Source: Gaertneriomyces semiglobifer (Eukaryota > Chytridiomycota > Chytridiomycetes > Spizellomycetales > Spizellomycetaceae). Taken from it: DNA of 64,000 nt. Under the pieces are notes generated by a model. It ran no database searches. It saw only the letters and a list, made by a program, of their open reading frames with translations, and was not told the origin of the DNA. The stretch is from assembly GCA_025558075.1 (NCBI GenBank), contig JAHLKF010000016.1, positions 124,001 to 188,000 of the forward strand. The letters are read 5' to 3'. This document shows positions 44,962 through 56,090 of the stretch, piece by piece; within the stretch, counting starts at the first letter, position 1, and every line of letters starts with the position of its first letter. Position numbers and translations under genes: made by a program.

Positions 44962-47900
44962 CTATTCCGCAAACCGCCCCAAATCCAACGTTAACACCCG
45001 GCTCCCACCCTGCTCCCGATATATTCCCACTAGTCCCCGAGCGTTCTCATAAAACGTGCTCTTCAGCGAAATCACAATAAATTGACAACCCCCCTCATTC
45101 TTGGCGCTGAAGTTTTTGATGTAATTTGCAACTTTGGCGACATTGGCGTTATCTAGCGCCGCATCAACCTCGTCCAAAACGAAGAACGGTGACGGGTGGT
45201 ACGAGTGAATCGCAAAGAGTAATGCCAAGGCTGCTACTGTTTTCTCACCGCCCGATAGGAGTTCCATGTCTCGGAATCGCTTCATGGGCGGCATAGCGTG
45301 GTACTTGATACCGTCGTTGTATGGTTCCTAATTCGGCAATGATTAGATCCAATCGCAATTTTTTTTTCCGTGAATGTGTTTCTTACCTCGCTATCCTCTA
45401 AACTCAGATATGCCGTCCCACCCATAGGGAAAGCCTTACTCCTTGTTAGTTCCTTGTACACCTCGTCAATCCTTTCTGCGATGTGACTATACGCAGCATA
45501 GAATCGTTCATAACGCTCTTGCTTTATCTTCATAAAGGCATCTTTTGCTTCCTTGGCGCTCCGTCGAGCTTCATCGAATTCACGGGCCGTCTCCTTTAAT
45601 TTGTCCTCAACATCATTCAGGTGCTGCACTGCACGCATATTCGGCGCTAGCCTCTCTATTTCTGTTTGTAGTGCTTTCAGTTGCTCAGTGAATTCCATGT
45701 CCACCTCCGTCGAAGAATCTGCCTTGTGAGCGCTCTTCAACCCTGAAAAGTCAATCTCAATGTCAACCCCTTGCTGCGACTGCGATGGATCATAATCCAC
45801 ATCCATCGCGTCTGAGTCTTGCGTCGGATCGTGCGTTGCTCCTTGCCCACCCTCCAGCTGGTTTAGCGTAACATCTTCCAAGCTGCCTTCCACAAGTGGT
45901 ATATCAATTTCTTCCAGTTTACATTTCCTCAGAATGCCGAATCGCTCCGCTCTCAGCTTTTCGGTTTCACTCTCCATCCCTGCAACTGCCTTATTCCTTG
46001 CCTCGTACTCCTTATTCAAAGCAGCAATCTCCTTTTTCACGGCGGTGACATTTGCTTGCTTTGCTTCCAGCTCTTCTTTTATCGTTCCAACCTGCTCTCC
46101 CGCCTGGTGTATACTTTCCTCCAGATCCTTGATGCCTTCTAAGATTTCTGCTTTCTCTTCTTCCAGCGCTTTTAATCTCTGCTGGTCCGTCTGAATGGCT
46201 TTTTGGATCTTTCTGATTCTCTCCATAGATGATTCATGCCGGCTCTTCTCAAATTCTATTTGGTTCTCCACTTTGGCCTTTTGAGTTTCAAACTCCATCC
46301 GCTTTTCAGATCCTTCCTGCTCAAGCATGACTCTTCGTTCTTCAAATTCGCGAACGCTTCTGAGTCCGACTGCGCGGCAGAACGATGCGAAGACTTCGTT
46401 CTCAACCTGCTGTACGGTTGCATCATACCCTTGAATCTCCTCCTCCATGGCCGAGAGAGAGTCCGCGAGAGATTGAATCTGCTGGGCAACCTTGGCAATC
46501 TCAGGTAGGATGTGCTCCAGCTCGGTCGTGATAGCATTGCGCTTCTGGCGAGTTGTTGCCAGGTCTTCCGTGGTCAAGCGCATTTTAGATTCCAGTGCTG
46601 TTAGCGCAGACCGCAAGTTTTCATCTTGGAAAACCTTTCTTCTGCTTTTCGTTATCTCTTGCAACTGGGCAACGAAAGTAGTCTGCGCCTTCTGTAAATT
46701 CTCTACTTCTCGGTCGTCCCACCTCCTCGCGTTTCTGTTGTCACCTTGGCTTACTCCACCAGTGATCATACCAGTCTTATGTATGATGGTTCCATCCAAT
46801 GCAACGCACTTGACTTCGATACGCTTCTCGTACGCGATTTCCTTTGCAACCTCCAAGGTGTCCACAACTAGAGCATTCCCGCAGCTAAATAACATCGCCT
46901 TTTCAAAGTGTTGCTCGAATTGGATGACGTCCAAGGCGAGATGCGCGCCTTGTAACTGTCTCAAGCGCTCGTTCACAGACTTCGGCTTGATGGTGTCAAG
47001 AGGTAGGAAGGTGGCTTTCCCAATGCGCTGCTCACGTAAGTAATCGATACATTCGATGGCCGTCTTCTCAGAATCCACAACAATGGAGTCTAGATTTCGG
47101 CCAAGAATGATGGAAATTGCAAGTTGATATTTCCGCTGAGTTGGCTTGCAAAGGTCGACAACGCGCCCATGGACCCCACTGAAGGCTTTCTTCAATTCAT
47201 CTAGCATGTCCTTCTGCTTGGTCTCCCTTTCACTTTCATGTCGGTCAACGCGAGCTTGTTGGAGCTTGCTCTGAGTCTCATGCAGTTTCTCCGTGATTTC
47301 CGTCTCCTGTTGAAACACTCTCTGCTTTTCAACATCCGCATCTGCGATTTCCTTCTTAGCGACTTTCAGCTCCTTTTTGAGACCTTCTAGTTGCTCTTCG
47401 AGCTTCCCTTCACGTTCGACGAGCAACGCCTCCTCATCCTCAAGGGCCTTTTTTCGATCGCGAAAAGCAGCCATATTTTCGTCAAGCCGTGCCTTTTGTT
47501 CCTCCTGCGCTTTCCTTTGTCGACGTAGGGTAGTTATCTGTTCCATTTCATTCAATGTCCGTCTTCGGACTTCCTCTTTTTTGTTATGGTATTCTGTCAG
47601 AGTCTCAGCGTCTACCATTCCACCACTCTCCTGCTGCTTCTTTTTTAACTGGCTTTCAAACTTCTTCATTGCCTTCGTTAACTGATCATGGTCTTTCTGT
47701 AAGACCCGAATGTCATCGCTCTCCTTGGCCGCCTCCTTTTCTGCCTTGGCCAAATTCTCCTCGGCGCTCTTTAGTTTACCAGCTGTATGCTTTATCCTCT
47801 CTTCAACTCGGAACAAATCCGGTTTCCGGTCATCCAGCTCTTTATTCTTCTCAGAAATTCTCCTCTCCAGTTTCAAAAGCTCCTTGTTCGTTCGCGCGTG

Positions 47901-48796
47901 CTGTTTTCTGGCGTCTTTGAGTTGAGCTTCTAGTTCAGCAAGCTGCTCGGTGGATTCTGTGGTAGATGATTTCAGTTCTGCTATCTCATCAGTAAGGGTA
48001 TTTATCCGGCGATGGTTGTGGTACAACTTCCAAAGTAGATGTGTCGTAGTGAGCTTTGCTTTTTGCTTCTGCAGCTTCTCAAACCGCTCTGCCTCTTCTT
48101 TTTGCTCTTTGAACTGCTTCATCTCTGCGTTGATACCACGCTTCTTATTGAACGAATGCGCAGAGTTCTCGGTTGCTTGTTCTTGTAGTGCCTTTAATCG
48201 TTCGTATTCGGGTTTCAGTTCTAGCGACCCACTAATTTGCTCAATCATCTTTGTAAGATCTTTTGGTGATTGTGCAGCAACTGCTTCCACATCACCCTGG
48301 AACACTAGAAAGTTCTTCGCTTTGATTGAAACGTTCTCTTCCTCTAACGCTGCGGAATATCTTGCAAACGTCACAGTCTTATCATTAATCTTATATTCAC
48401 TGGAACCATTCGGGTTAATGGTTCGCTGAAATCTGATCGTCTCAACCTCGCTGGTTTCGTACACCGCCGTAACGGATGCGCGACTGGGGTGGCCCTCATC
48501 ATCAGAATCAGAGTCCAGCTGGGTATTGGATCGATAAATAAGTTCCTTCAGTTGTGCTGAACGTAGCTGAGCGGATTTCACACCCAGAACAAAGGATATG
48601 GCATCCATCAAATTCGACTTTCCTAAAGGAGGAGAATGGCATGTCAACGCGCTGGATCACAACGTGGGACAGCATACTAAACCTTACCACTTCCATTGGG
48701 TCCTATCACACTAGTGAAGTTGAAAAACGGACCGATGATCTGCTTCCCTCTGTACGATTTGAAGTTCTCCACTTCAAGTTGAACCAGCCGTCCCAT
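44962..48796 (-). CDS. SMC1: Cohesin subunit Smc1
   Basis: Three exons, 48796-48688, 48622-45387 and 45327-44962, give 1236 aa; introns begin GTAAGG and GTAAGA and phases fit. Exon 1 encodes [20 protein letters not shown] and leads into the Walker A region, completed across intron 1 ([20 protein letters not shown]). The block [19 protein letters not shown] is the Smc1 marker. Two long coiled coils flank a hinge (about residues 510-680). The third exon holds the ABC signature [20 protein letters not shown] and Walker B ([13 protein letters not shown]). Smc1 pairs with Smc3 and a kleisin to hold sister chromatids. The gene lies convergent with the tubulin acetyltransferase gene, 152 nt apart. 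Confidence 0.97.
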
Positions 48797-49183
48797 CTTG
48801 GCGTTATGCTTCTATCCTAAGTCAACGGAAAAGGCTTGCTGCTGTGCAATGGAGTACCATCCCCCTTTGTAGTGATTGCTCCACAAGCGCCGCTTTCCCC
48901 TGCTTGCTGCAGCCTCCGCCGATGGAAGGAATTTGGTGTCTGAATATTATACGATTTTGACATTTGCCGCGGGGAAAGTGTCTGACTCGCTAGGGGTAGG
49001 GTTGCGTCCGAAGTGGCCGTGCAATTACTTTACGGCGTCAGATAGATAGTAACGGTGCGCTGGGTTTGCGTTTTGGACCGAAATAGACATGTAATGAATT
49101 GATTGACTATGATCTTCGTTCTATGCTCTATAGTCTATCTATCTCCTGCATGAATGGTTGTGGGTATTATAAATGCCGGCAAC
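48797..49183. other. Intergenic region upstream of SMC1
   Basis: Between the SMC1 start and the stop of the GNAT gene, both minus strand. No MluI-box (ACGCGT) or TATA box was seen. Confidence 0.5.
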
Positions 49184-50359
49184 TCAGTTATCAGCGCTGT
49201 AAACCATTGCACCATCCTTTGAAACGAATCCTAGACCCGTCAACACAGACGTAACATCAACCGTCTCTGTCCAGTCCGCCTCGTTATCCCCAGATCCAAT
49301 TGCGTCGGCTGAAACCACCGAATCTGCATACAGCGCATCGCGCTTCATCTCCGACGGGACTAGAGCTAAAGTCCCTCTTGCCAGACCGCGCTTGCGCAGG
49401 TTGGGGTTAATCCAGATGTATCGCATGTATAACTTTTCATAGGCTTCTTCCATAACAATGAATCCCACAGCGGTCGGCGTCACTATGTCGGCAGATTCAC
49501 CGGCGTTCGACTGTTGATTCTTATCAATCAGCACCTTGATGGTCGCTCCAGCTTCGGATCGGTATAATGCCCAGTTGATCCATCGCGCGTTGGCATAGGA
49601 TTCCCCACTTAGCGATTCCGGACGGTGCAAATGCTGGAGCTGACCTTCCCGAAACTCACTTAACGCGAGATCCTTCGTTTGAAGACTTTTCGGAAGATTG
49701 GGGACTTTTGCAAACGCCTCCTCACTTGGAACATCAAAAACCCGGTGGGGCCTTGTGCTATAATCGACGGTGGGTGGAGGCGTGTCCGGAGCGGACCGAT
49801 GGTCTTCTTCCTTGAAGGCGTAGTACATGTCCACACCCCCCGGTGAAACGATACCAGTATAGCGAAACCCGTACTTCAGATAAAATGCGGCGGGACAGTT
49901 CTTACCCCCGGGTTCTACAGCCATTGTAAAACAGATGAGTCCACAGAACATTATCCTAACGTAAGAGCGGACAACCAACATACCATAGGAAAGAAGTAAA
50001 CCTTTACGTGGGCCGGGCAATTCCGGATCCACGCGCACTGCGTTCATTAAAACGTCCATCGCAGCCTTGCCATATCCTAAACCTTGGTATCTCCGGTCGA
50101 TTCCAAACCTCCATAGACAGTGCTCGCCAGGCTTGTCATCATTCAGGTCAATTTGAACGATGCCAACAGCTTTGTCGGTATCCACATCCCAAATAGCCCT
50201 CTGCCAGCAATCGCCCAAAGGGAATGCCTGCGCTGTAGCGTACGGTATGTACCCAAGGTTGTGGTACTGCTCGGGTAACAGTTGGATACGGTTGATAGCG
50301 GCGACGGTTTGTGCATCAATTTTCCGAAGTTCCAGGTTTGGCGTTTTTCTGGCGACCAT
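49184..50359 (-). CDS. Tandem GNAT-fold N-acetyltransferase
   Basis: Two exons, 50359-49984 and 49914-49184, give 368 aa. Start at the first ATG; the frame is open upstream but without an ATG. The N-terminal GNAT domain has the acetyl-CoA motif RYQGLGYGKAAM (Q/R-x-x-G-x-G/A). The 69-nt intron (GTATGT...CTGTAG) is divisible by three; removing it gives a GNAT beta-5 region, LLLSYEPGGKNCPAAFYLKY. A linker of about 70 residues leads to a second half with another R-x-x-G-x-A motif (RKRGLARGTL) and a possible beta strand before it. Such tandem proteins occur among bacteria and fungi, with varied substrates. The substrate is unknown. Confidence 0.78.
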   Translation of the reverse strand: MVARKTPNLELRKIDAQTVAAINRIQLLPEQYHNLGYIPYATAQAFPLGDCWQRAIWDVDTDKAVGIVQIDLNDDKPGEHCLWRFGIDRRYQGLGYGKAAMDVLMNAVRVDPELPGPRKGLLLSYGMLVVRSYVRIMFCGLICFTMAVEPGGKNCPAAFYLKYGFRYTGIVSPGGVDMYYAFKEEDHRSAPDTPPPTVDYSTRPHRVFDVPSEEAFAKVPNLPKSLQTKDLALSEFREGQLQHLHRPESLSGESYANARWINWALYRSEAGATIKVLIDKNQQSNAGESADIVTPTAVGFIVMEEAYEKLYMRYIWINPNLRKRGLARGTLALVPSEMKRDALYADSVVSADAIGSGDNEADWTETVDVTSVLTGLGFVSKDGAMVYSADN

Positions 50360-51705
50360 GATTTCAATAATAGCTTTTTGGGATTCAGTAACAATTCTCT
50401 GCAATGAGCTTTGTGTGAGGACTAATGTGGGGTGATGCCAGCAGGAGGGAGGTTGATGCTGACATCCCCTTTAAATATTCAGGCCTTAACGGCGGTTGAA
50501 ACATATTCCGCTCTTTCACCGGAGCTTATCCACCAAGAGTTAAGTGGGTGACTTTTCACTAAGGATAACGATCCTCCTTCTTCTCGCTAGTATGATGGAC
50601 GGCAGTGGACGCTGCTGCAACTAACCTAACTTTTTTTTTGTTGAAGCGGCCTGTCGCGAGAACTTGTTCCGGACTTCAAACTTGACATTCTTCGGCCGTG
50701 TGACTTGACCATCCAGACTAGCGGAGGCGCAGAAGTAGTGGCCTTTACGAACCCTGAGATGTAGATAACTCTCATACTGAAGGCCAACTGGCAATGCGTC
50801 ATTTATCTTATCCGCACTGGTCTTGGAGGCTCGCAAGAATGATAACGTTCTGAGGCCGCTTTGCTGTTTCGGATATGTGCATTATGGATCCTTAATGAAC
50901 TGAATGAGACGATACAACGATCAAGGGGCTGCCCCTATTTCCTTCCGTCGTTAGCGTTTGAAAGAAGACCACCATCTTTCGTCATTGTCCATCAGAGTAT
51001 GCGTTTGTGCAATGAATGAGCCAAACCAACTTGTCGGTGCCCGACCTTTCGCCGATCCAAGCAATGCAGTCTCACACTTCCACTGCAGAATCATCTATCC
51101 TATATTTCTGTCCCAACTCTGCATCGGCAGGATGCAGAAGTGCAGCTGATGCTTGACATGAATGAGGAGCCTCTGAGTGAGGGAGGAGACGAGGCCAACA
51201 CTGATCCGAACAGTAATATAGGGTCAGTACCAACACCGTCAAGAAGAACGTCTGTTGACAACTCGAGAATCAGGCCTGCGTCGCCGTCTTCGGTCAGTGA
51301 CAGGCTGTTGAATAAGGCCACGCCATATTCATGTCCATTAAGCTGCACGTGGCTGCAATGTTTGGTTTCCCGGCTTATTGTGTGCAAACTTAAAAAAGCA
51401 AAAGTCAAGTGCCGCCATCCATGGCACACCTTAAAAGTTTAAATCATAATTCAGTTCAATTCAGCCCCGTAACCCCACGAACAGATGGTGAATTTGGACT
51501 CGCGAGATGAGAGTCACTCCGCTTGGCTGGCCCGTCGATCGAGAGATGCTCGATCTCGAGCGATAGATGGACGATGCTCATTGTTCAAGGTTTTGCTTAA
51601 ATGGACAAGCGTGTGCTTGCGAACAATGGCCAACCTGGATCGCTTCATGCCAGCCAAGTCTGCTTCTCTTTTTGGCACACAGTCGAGTTAATAAGAACCG
51701 TGCGA
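50360..51705. other. Intergenic region between GNAT gene and acyl-CoA synthetase pseudogene
   Basis: Contains the GNAT promoter (left) and the degraded 5' flank of the pseudogene (right). Several small open frames (for example 51140-51442 and 51601-51894) have no features; part of the latter frame overlaps the pseudogene. Confidence 0.5.
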
Positions 51706-53696
51706 TGGCTTCGAATCTCCAGAATGACCTCTACATTGCTGCTTCGATGGCGCAAGAGCTCGCTCGGGTCATTTACTGGACCAAAACGAAAACTGGGAAT
51801 ATTGTGGATACTTTTGAAAAGCACTCGAAGAAATGGCCAACCAAGGAGTGTATATTGTGATGGGGGAAGAAAGTTATACCTTCGAAGACATTAATCGGAG
51901 TAAGCATAAAGGCCTTGCTGTTACATCCCACCGCGCATGTGCTGATGACGCTCGACCCTAGTTTCCGGCCGAATGGCCAACTGGCTGTTGCAAGGGTGTC
52001 AAGCCGAAGGACATTGTCGCAATGGTATTCGAAAATTCACCCGAATTCATCTACACCTGGCTGGCCATCAATAAGATTGGAGGGGTTGCGGCATTTATCA
52101 ACACCAACCTGCAGAGTGAGAACGCTGCTGTTTCAACTTCTTTATATATGGTGGAATACTAACAGAATGGGACAGACAAGGCGCTCGCTCACTGCCTCAC
52201 CATCTCCAACTGTGTGATGGTGATGTATCACTCAACCCTGGCTGGCAATGTTCAACCGGTGGCTTCATCCATTACTATAAACGGACAACCATTGAAAACG
52301 GCCGTGTTTGGGACGCAGGGCCAGGCAGGTGACATTACCCCTGAGATCTTGGCAGAGTTGAGCGACGTCCCTATTCCCAGTTCGCTCAAGCCTGAGATCA
52401 GCGTAACAGAGCCAGCCATCTTGATATACACCAGCGGCACTACCGGAATGCCCAAAGCCGCTATAGTTTCCCACGCCAGACAATACCTCGGAGGCTGCAT
52501 ATTTACTGCTGCGTATAGAGTGCGGAGTGATGAGTGATGACAGAATCTACTGTTGCTTGCCGCTGCATCACTCCAGTGCTGGTAAGTTACAGATCCTTTA
52601 ACACACCTAGAAGGAACGTCGTCAAGAAGAGGTGTTTGACCTACCTGTGTGGCGTTGTGGTCTCCAATCCCGCCTTTAAGGATACCGCTTCCGATGCTTT
52701 GTTCACACGCTTCCTGACCAGAAGATTGCTCGATACTATCGCATCAAGGAGGCTCGTTTCGTAGAAGCCATTGAAGAATACTTGAAGAGATTCCATCCTA
52801 CATTGTCTCGGTTGGAAAAAAAGACTCTTGGAATTTGTTCAAAAAGCCGCCCGTGATCACATGGTAGACTTCTTCACCCATGTGGTCACGCGTGTATCTC
52901 TTTAACCGAAACCTGAGTGCAGACGGTGCAGGGGCGGTGGGACGCACAGGTCTGCTTTGACGTTCAGTACTGCTACCCGCCTGATCAAGCTCGACAAGGA
53001 TACCGAGCAACCCATTCGGGATGCGAAGGATCTTTGCGTTCAGTGCGGCTATGATGAAGCCGGAGAACTTGTCGGAGAGGTTGTCCCTGGAGACCCAAGA
53101 AAGGACTTTAGAGGGTACCACAACGATTCTGGCAGCACCAGCAAAAAGATTTTGCGCGACGTCTTCAAGAAGGGGGACATGTGGTTCCGGACCGGCGATG
53201 TGCTCAGGTTAACCAGGGATGGGTATTGGTACTTTGTTGTCAGAATAGGTGATACTTTCCGATGGAAGGGGGAGACGTGTCCACTAACGAAGTGCAAGAG
53301 GCGGTCCAGACGTTCCCGGATGTACTATCGTCGAATGTGTACGGTGTTGCGATCGTCGGCCATGATGGGAAAGCTGGGATGGCCTCGTTGACGGTGTCTG
53401 ACCCAAGCAGCTTTGCCATTACTGGTCTATCTCAGCATTTGCACAACCTTCTGCCGAAATACGCCGTGCCGATATTTGTGAGAGTACTAAAGGGCGAGAT
53501 GGAGGAAACGGCTAAACTGAAAGTCATCAAACGATCTGCCAAAACGGTCGGGTTTGACATTTCGAAGTACGATGATCAAGTGTGGTGGAGACCGGGTGCA
53601 TTGGGCTTCCCTTCATCAAATGACGAGTTTGTTCCATTTACTCTGGATGATTTGGAAGCGTTGCAGACGGGAGCGGATCCGAAGACTAGGTTGTAG
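51706..53696 (+). pseudogene. Decayed fatty-acid transport / very-long-chain acyl-CoA synthetase (FATP/Fat1 type)
   Basis: The family is clear from blocks in several frames: IVDTFEKHSKKWPTKE, GEESYTFEDINR, DIVAMVFENSPEFIYTWLA, the AMP-binding signature ILIYTSGTTGMPKA, RIYCCLPLHHSSAG, and a C-terminal half with RLIKLDKDTEQPIRDAK, DMWFRTGDVLR and STNEVQEAVQTFPDV. The frame breaks at about 51850-51858 (a TAT-type duplication), 51990-51996, 52525-52538 and 53271-53278. Between about 52580 and 52975 the sequence is unrecognisable and lacks the expected FYGATEG block, with stop codons in every frame. Some GT-AG introns are still visible (near 51899-51960 and 52113-52173). Neighbouring genes are intact, so random sequencing error is unlikely. 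Active homologues activate long-chain fatty acids with ATP and CoA. Confidence 0.88.
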
Positions 53697-54092
53697 AATA
53701 CATGAGAAGCACCTTGTATACCGTACAGAATAGGCATAATATATATTTAATTGGCATTTTACCATTAAAATACTCTTCTAATGCTAAACCGCTAGCGAAT
53801 GTCATTCGCCGTCAAAGGTCCGTTAAGAGGACGGTGTGCGTGTACGATAGCGGCATCGACGAATGGCTAGCAATTGAAGCAATCATGTTCAAGCGATTGA
53901 GTAGGGGACGTCGTGCTCAGATATGATTTCACATAACTCTTTGGGATACAGTAATGAGTACAACCTACGATAAAGTGTATAGGTAAACAATCACTGACAC
54001 AATAGGTACATGTGTGGGTGGGTGTGTATGGAAAGCCACAGCCAGATGACTGAATTTCTTCGACAACACTCTCGTCTTCCTCAACAGTTTCC
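53697..54092. other. Intergenic region between the pseudogene and the BED-finger gene
   Basis: Convergent 3' ends. Some A/T-rich stretches (for example near 53740) but no gene features. Confidence 0.5.
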
Positions 54093-54827
54093 TCATGTGT
54101 CGTCGACGCCCAAGATGTTGGACACTCGTTGTCTAATCATGTCCCTTGTGACCGGTTCCACAAAGGGATTCAAGAACCGCAGGATATCCAAGAACTGCGG
54201 TGTCTCAACCACTGCGACATTCGCCATGCTAGCAAGGCACCAGCGTGTTATTAGGTCTAGCAGATGGTTGCGTTGTTCAGGAGTGAATGGTCCCGTCGGG
54301 ACGGATATTGATGACGGCTGTGGCGCGGGTGTTAACTGCATTGTCGGAAGGTAAGAAATAGGATGATTGGACCGCATGGGTGTTCCCAAGAGACCTTGCG
54401 GAGTCTGTTGAGTGCTATGATTCTGGACGATGCGGGTAGGTGTGGCGGTTGTCAGTGGAGGCAGACCACTTTCGTCCCTCCATTCTGGATGTTTTTTGTC
54501 CAGGTGGTTTTTCAGTGTGTCGCTGCTGCTGGTTTTGGCGTACCGCTGACCGCAGAGAACACAGTGACGCCCTATCGGGGAATCATTGTAGAACCTGTAT
54601 ACACGTTTTGAAAGCGGAGCTCGCCGAGCTGGGGATGGTGTGCTAACGACGGAGCCGTGGTGCTGTTCCTGATGCTGATGCTGATGCTGATGTTGATGTT
54701 GATGTTGATGTTGATGTTGATGTTGTTGGTGTTGATGCTGGTGAACTTGAGGATGGTGCGCATGCGCAACCGCTCCTAGCGTCTGATCATCATCAAGAGA
54801 AACCGGCAGGCCGGAAGTTGGATCCAT
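54093..54827 (-). CDS. BED-finger protein, truncated hAT-transposase relative
   Basis: Protein of 244 aa, ATG start, one exon. In order: an N-terminal His-Gln repeat tract (about residues 28-55), a BED-type zinc finger (CVLCGQRYAKTSSSDTLKNH, then DKKHPEW; C-x2-C...H-x5-H), a Pro/Thr linker, and a helical segment (PFTPEQRNHLLDLITRWCLA, then VAVVETPQFLDILRFLNP). This second segment resembles the part of hAT transposases that follows the BED finger. The RNase-H catalytic core, which carries the DDE residues, and the C-terminal dimerisation domain are missing. It may be a domesticated DNA-binding fragment or a decaying transposon remnant. The clean frame and start suggest it may be retained. Confidence 0.72.
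   Translation of the reverse strand: MDPTSGLPVSLDDDQTLGAVAHAHHPQVHQHQHQQHQHQHQHQHQHQHQHQHQEQHHGSVVSTPSPARRAPLSKRVYRFYNDSPIGRHCVLCGQRYAKTSSSDTLKNHLDKKHPEWRDESGLPPLTTATPTRIVQNHSTQQTPQGLLGTPMRSNHPISYLPTMQLTPAPQPSSISVPTGPFTPEQRNHLLDLITRWCLASMANVAVVETPQFLDILRFLNPFVEPVTRDMIRQRVSNILGVDDT
54670..54740. repeat. Trinucleotide-rich repeat encoding His-Gln
   Basis: Tandem copies of TGATGC, TGATGT and similar, on the plus strand, encode a run of alternating His and Gln in the BED-finger protein. The run is likely to vary in length. Confidence 0.7.
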
Positions 54828-55366
54828 TGTGCAGTGTCCGTTGTTTATGCTTTGACTAAAGTTAGTTAGTTACTTGAGGTGAGGTGTGAGTTTTTTCTTC
54901 ACTGACTGCGAAAGTGAGACGCCCGTCCGAACACCTCCGCAACTCGCATTTAACGCGTCCAACACAAGACGCAAAGCAAGATTATGAAGGCCAAGCTAGT
55001 AAGGGGCTCTATCTAGAGTTACTTGGTTTGGAGTGTTAGATTATGTGTCTCTACTGTGGGAGCGAGTCTAAGGGATTGCAGAACGCCCCTGCGCTTCCTG
55101 GATTCCATGTGTCTAATTTAGTTTTGCTTGGCCGTGTTCCCATCTCGGCTGTGTCCACCTAGCCAGCTCACACAACTCGAACCATGATGAGAATGCGCAG
55201 GTTGACAACCTTCTCCTATCTCTCCTTGGCAGAAGATTACAAAATGCGACACTCGCTGACAGACGAAGCCAAAGGCGCGTCTGATTCCCCATCCACTCAC
55301 GTCACTTGACTGAGTTCTGGTCTGCAAACTGGTCAAAGATCGTCAAGTCGTTCGGAACCCACCAAG
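54828..55366. other. Divergent promoter region, BED protein / GOT1
   Basis: Separates the two starts. No TATA box or other element was recognised. Confidence 0.5.
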
Positions 55367-55970
55367 ATGATTCTCGCCGGACCACAAAGTAACCCATCTG
55401 CATCCGCAAATCACCATATCTTAAATGCTAATGCGCCGTTCGAAACAGAATTCGGTGCCGCCCTGACGGGTGCAGGCATCTTCTTCTTTGTAGTGGGAGT
55501 AATGCTTTTCCTTGATAAAGGCTTAATGGCTGTAGGAAATGTAAGATCTTCCCGCCTGAAAACCTTCTTCCCCCTGGATCCATTGTCCCGGCTAGTAACA
55601 TTCTCGTCGGGTAAATCACCCGTTAGCTTCTCTTCGTGTCGGGGATAACCTTTCTCCTCACGCCGTCGCGCACAGTCGCGTTCTTCTCCCGCCGTGATCG
55701 ACTGTCGAGCACTGCATGTTTTTTGAGTGGAATCGTGCTTGTACTTATCAGGTGGCCCTTTGTGGGGCTAGTGCTGGAGGTGTTTGGGGTGTTTAACCTC
55801 TTTGGGTAAGTGATCTTGCTACTCAGCCGAAGTGCCTTCATTGGACTCCAATGTTGACTCCTCTTTCCAGGCCATTTTTGCCTACAGTGCTCGGATTTAT
55901 GAAAGGATTGCTCGTGTCCATGGGGTTAAACATTGGGAGAAGTAGTGTTGATTACATGCGTGGCAGATGA
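55367..55970 (+). CDS. GOT1: Golgi transport protein Got1 family
   Basis: Three exons, 55367-55540, 55627-55805 and 55871-55970, give 150 aa (yeast Got1 is 138 aa). Introns: 86 nt (GTAAGA...CGTTAG) and 65 nt (GTAAGT...TTCCAG), phase 0 then phase 2. Four hydrophobic segments: GAALTGAGIFFFVVGVMLFL, then FVSGITFLLTPSRTVAFF, CFLSGIVLVLIRWPFVGLVL and FLPTVLGFMKGLLVSMG. The conserved Got1 features, GxxxFxxxGxxLFxDxGLLAxGN and the LIRWPxxGxxxExxGxxxLF segment, are visible. The protein sits in the ER/Golgi membrane and helps vesicle traffic between them. Confidence 0.92.
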
Positions 55971-56090
55971 ATTTGTAGCCTGGCTGGGCACCACAGCCCT
56001 GAAGAAACGATCTGCGAACGGGTCCAAAAATGGTATTTGCATAGATATCTACATGAGGTATATAAAAAAGTCTAGGTAAAAGCTTACAGG

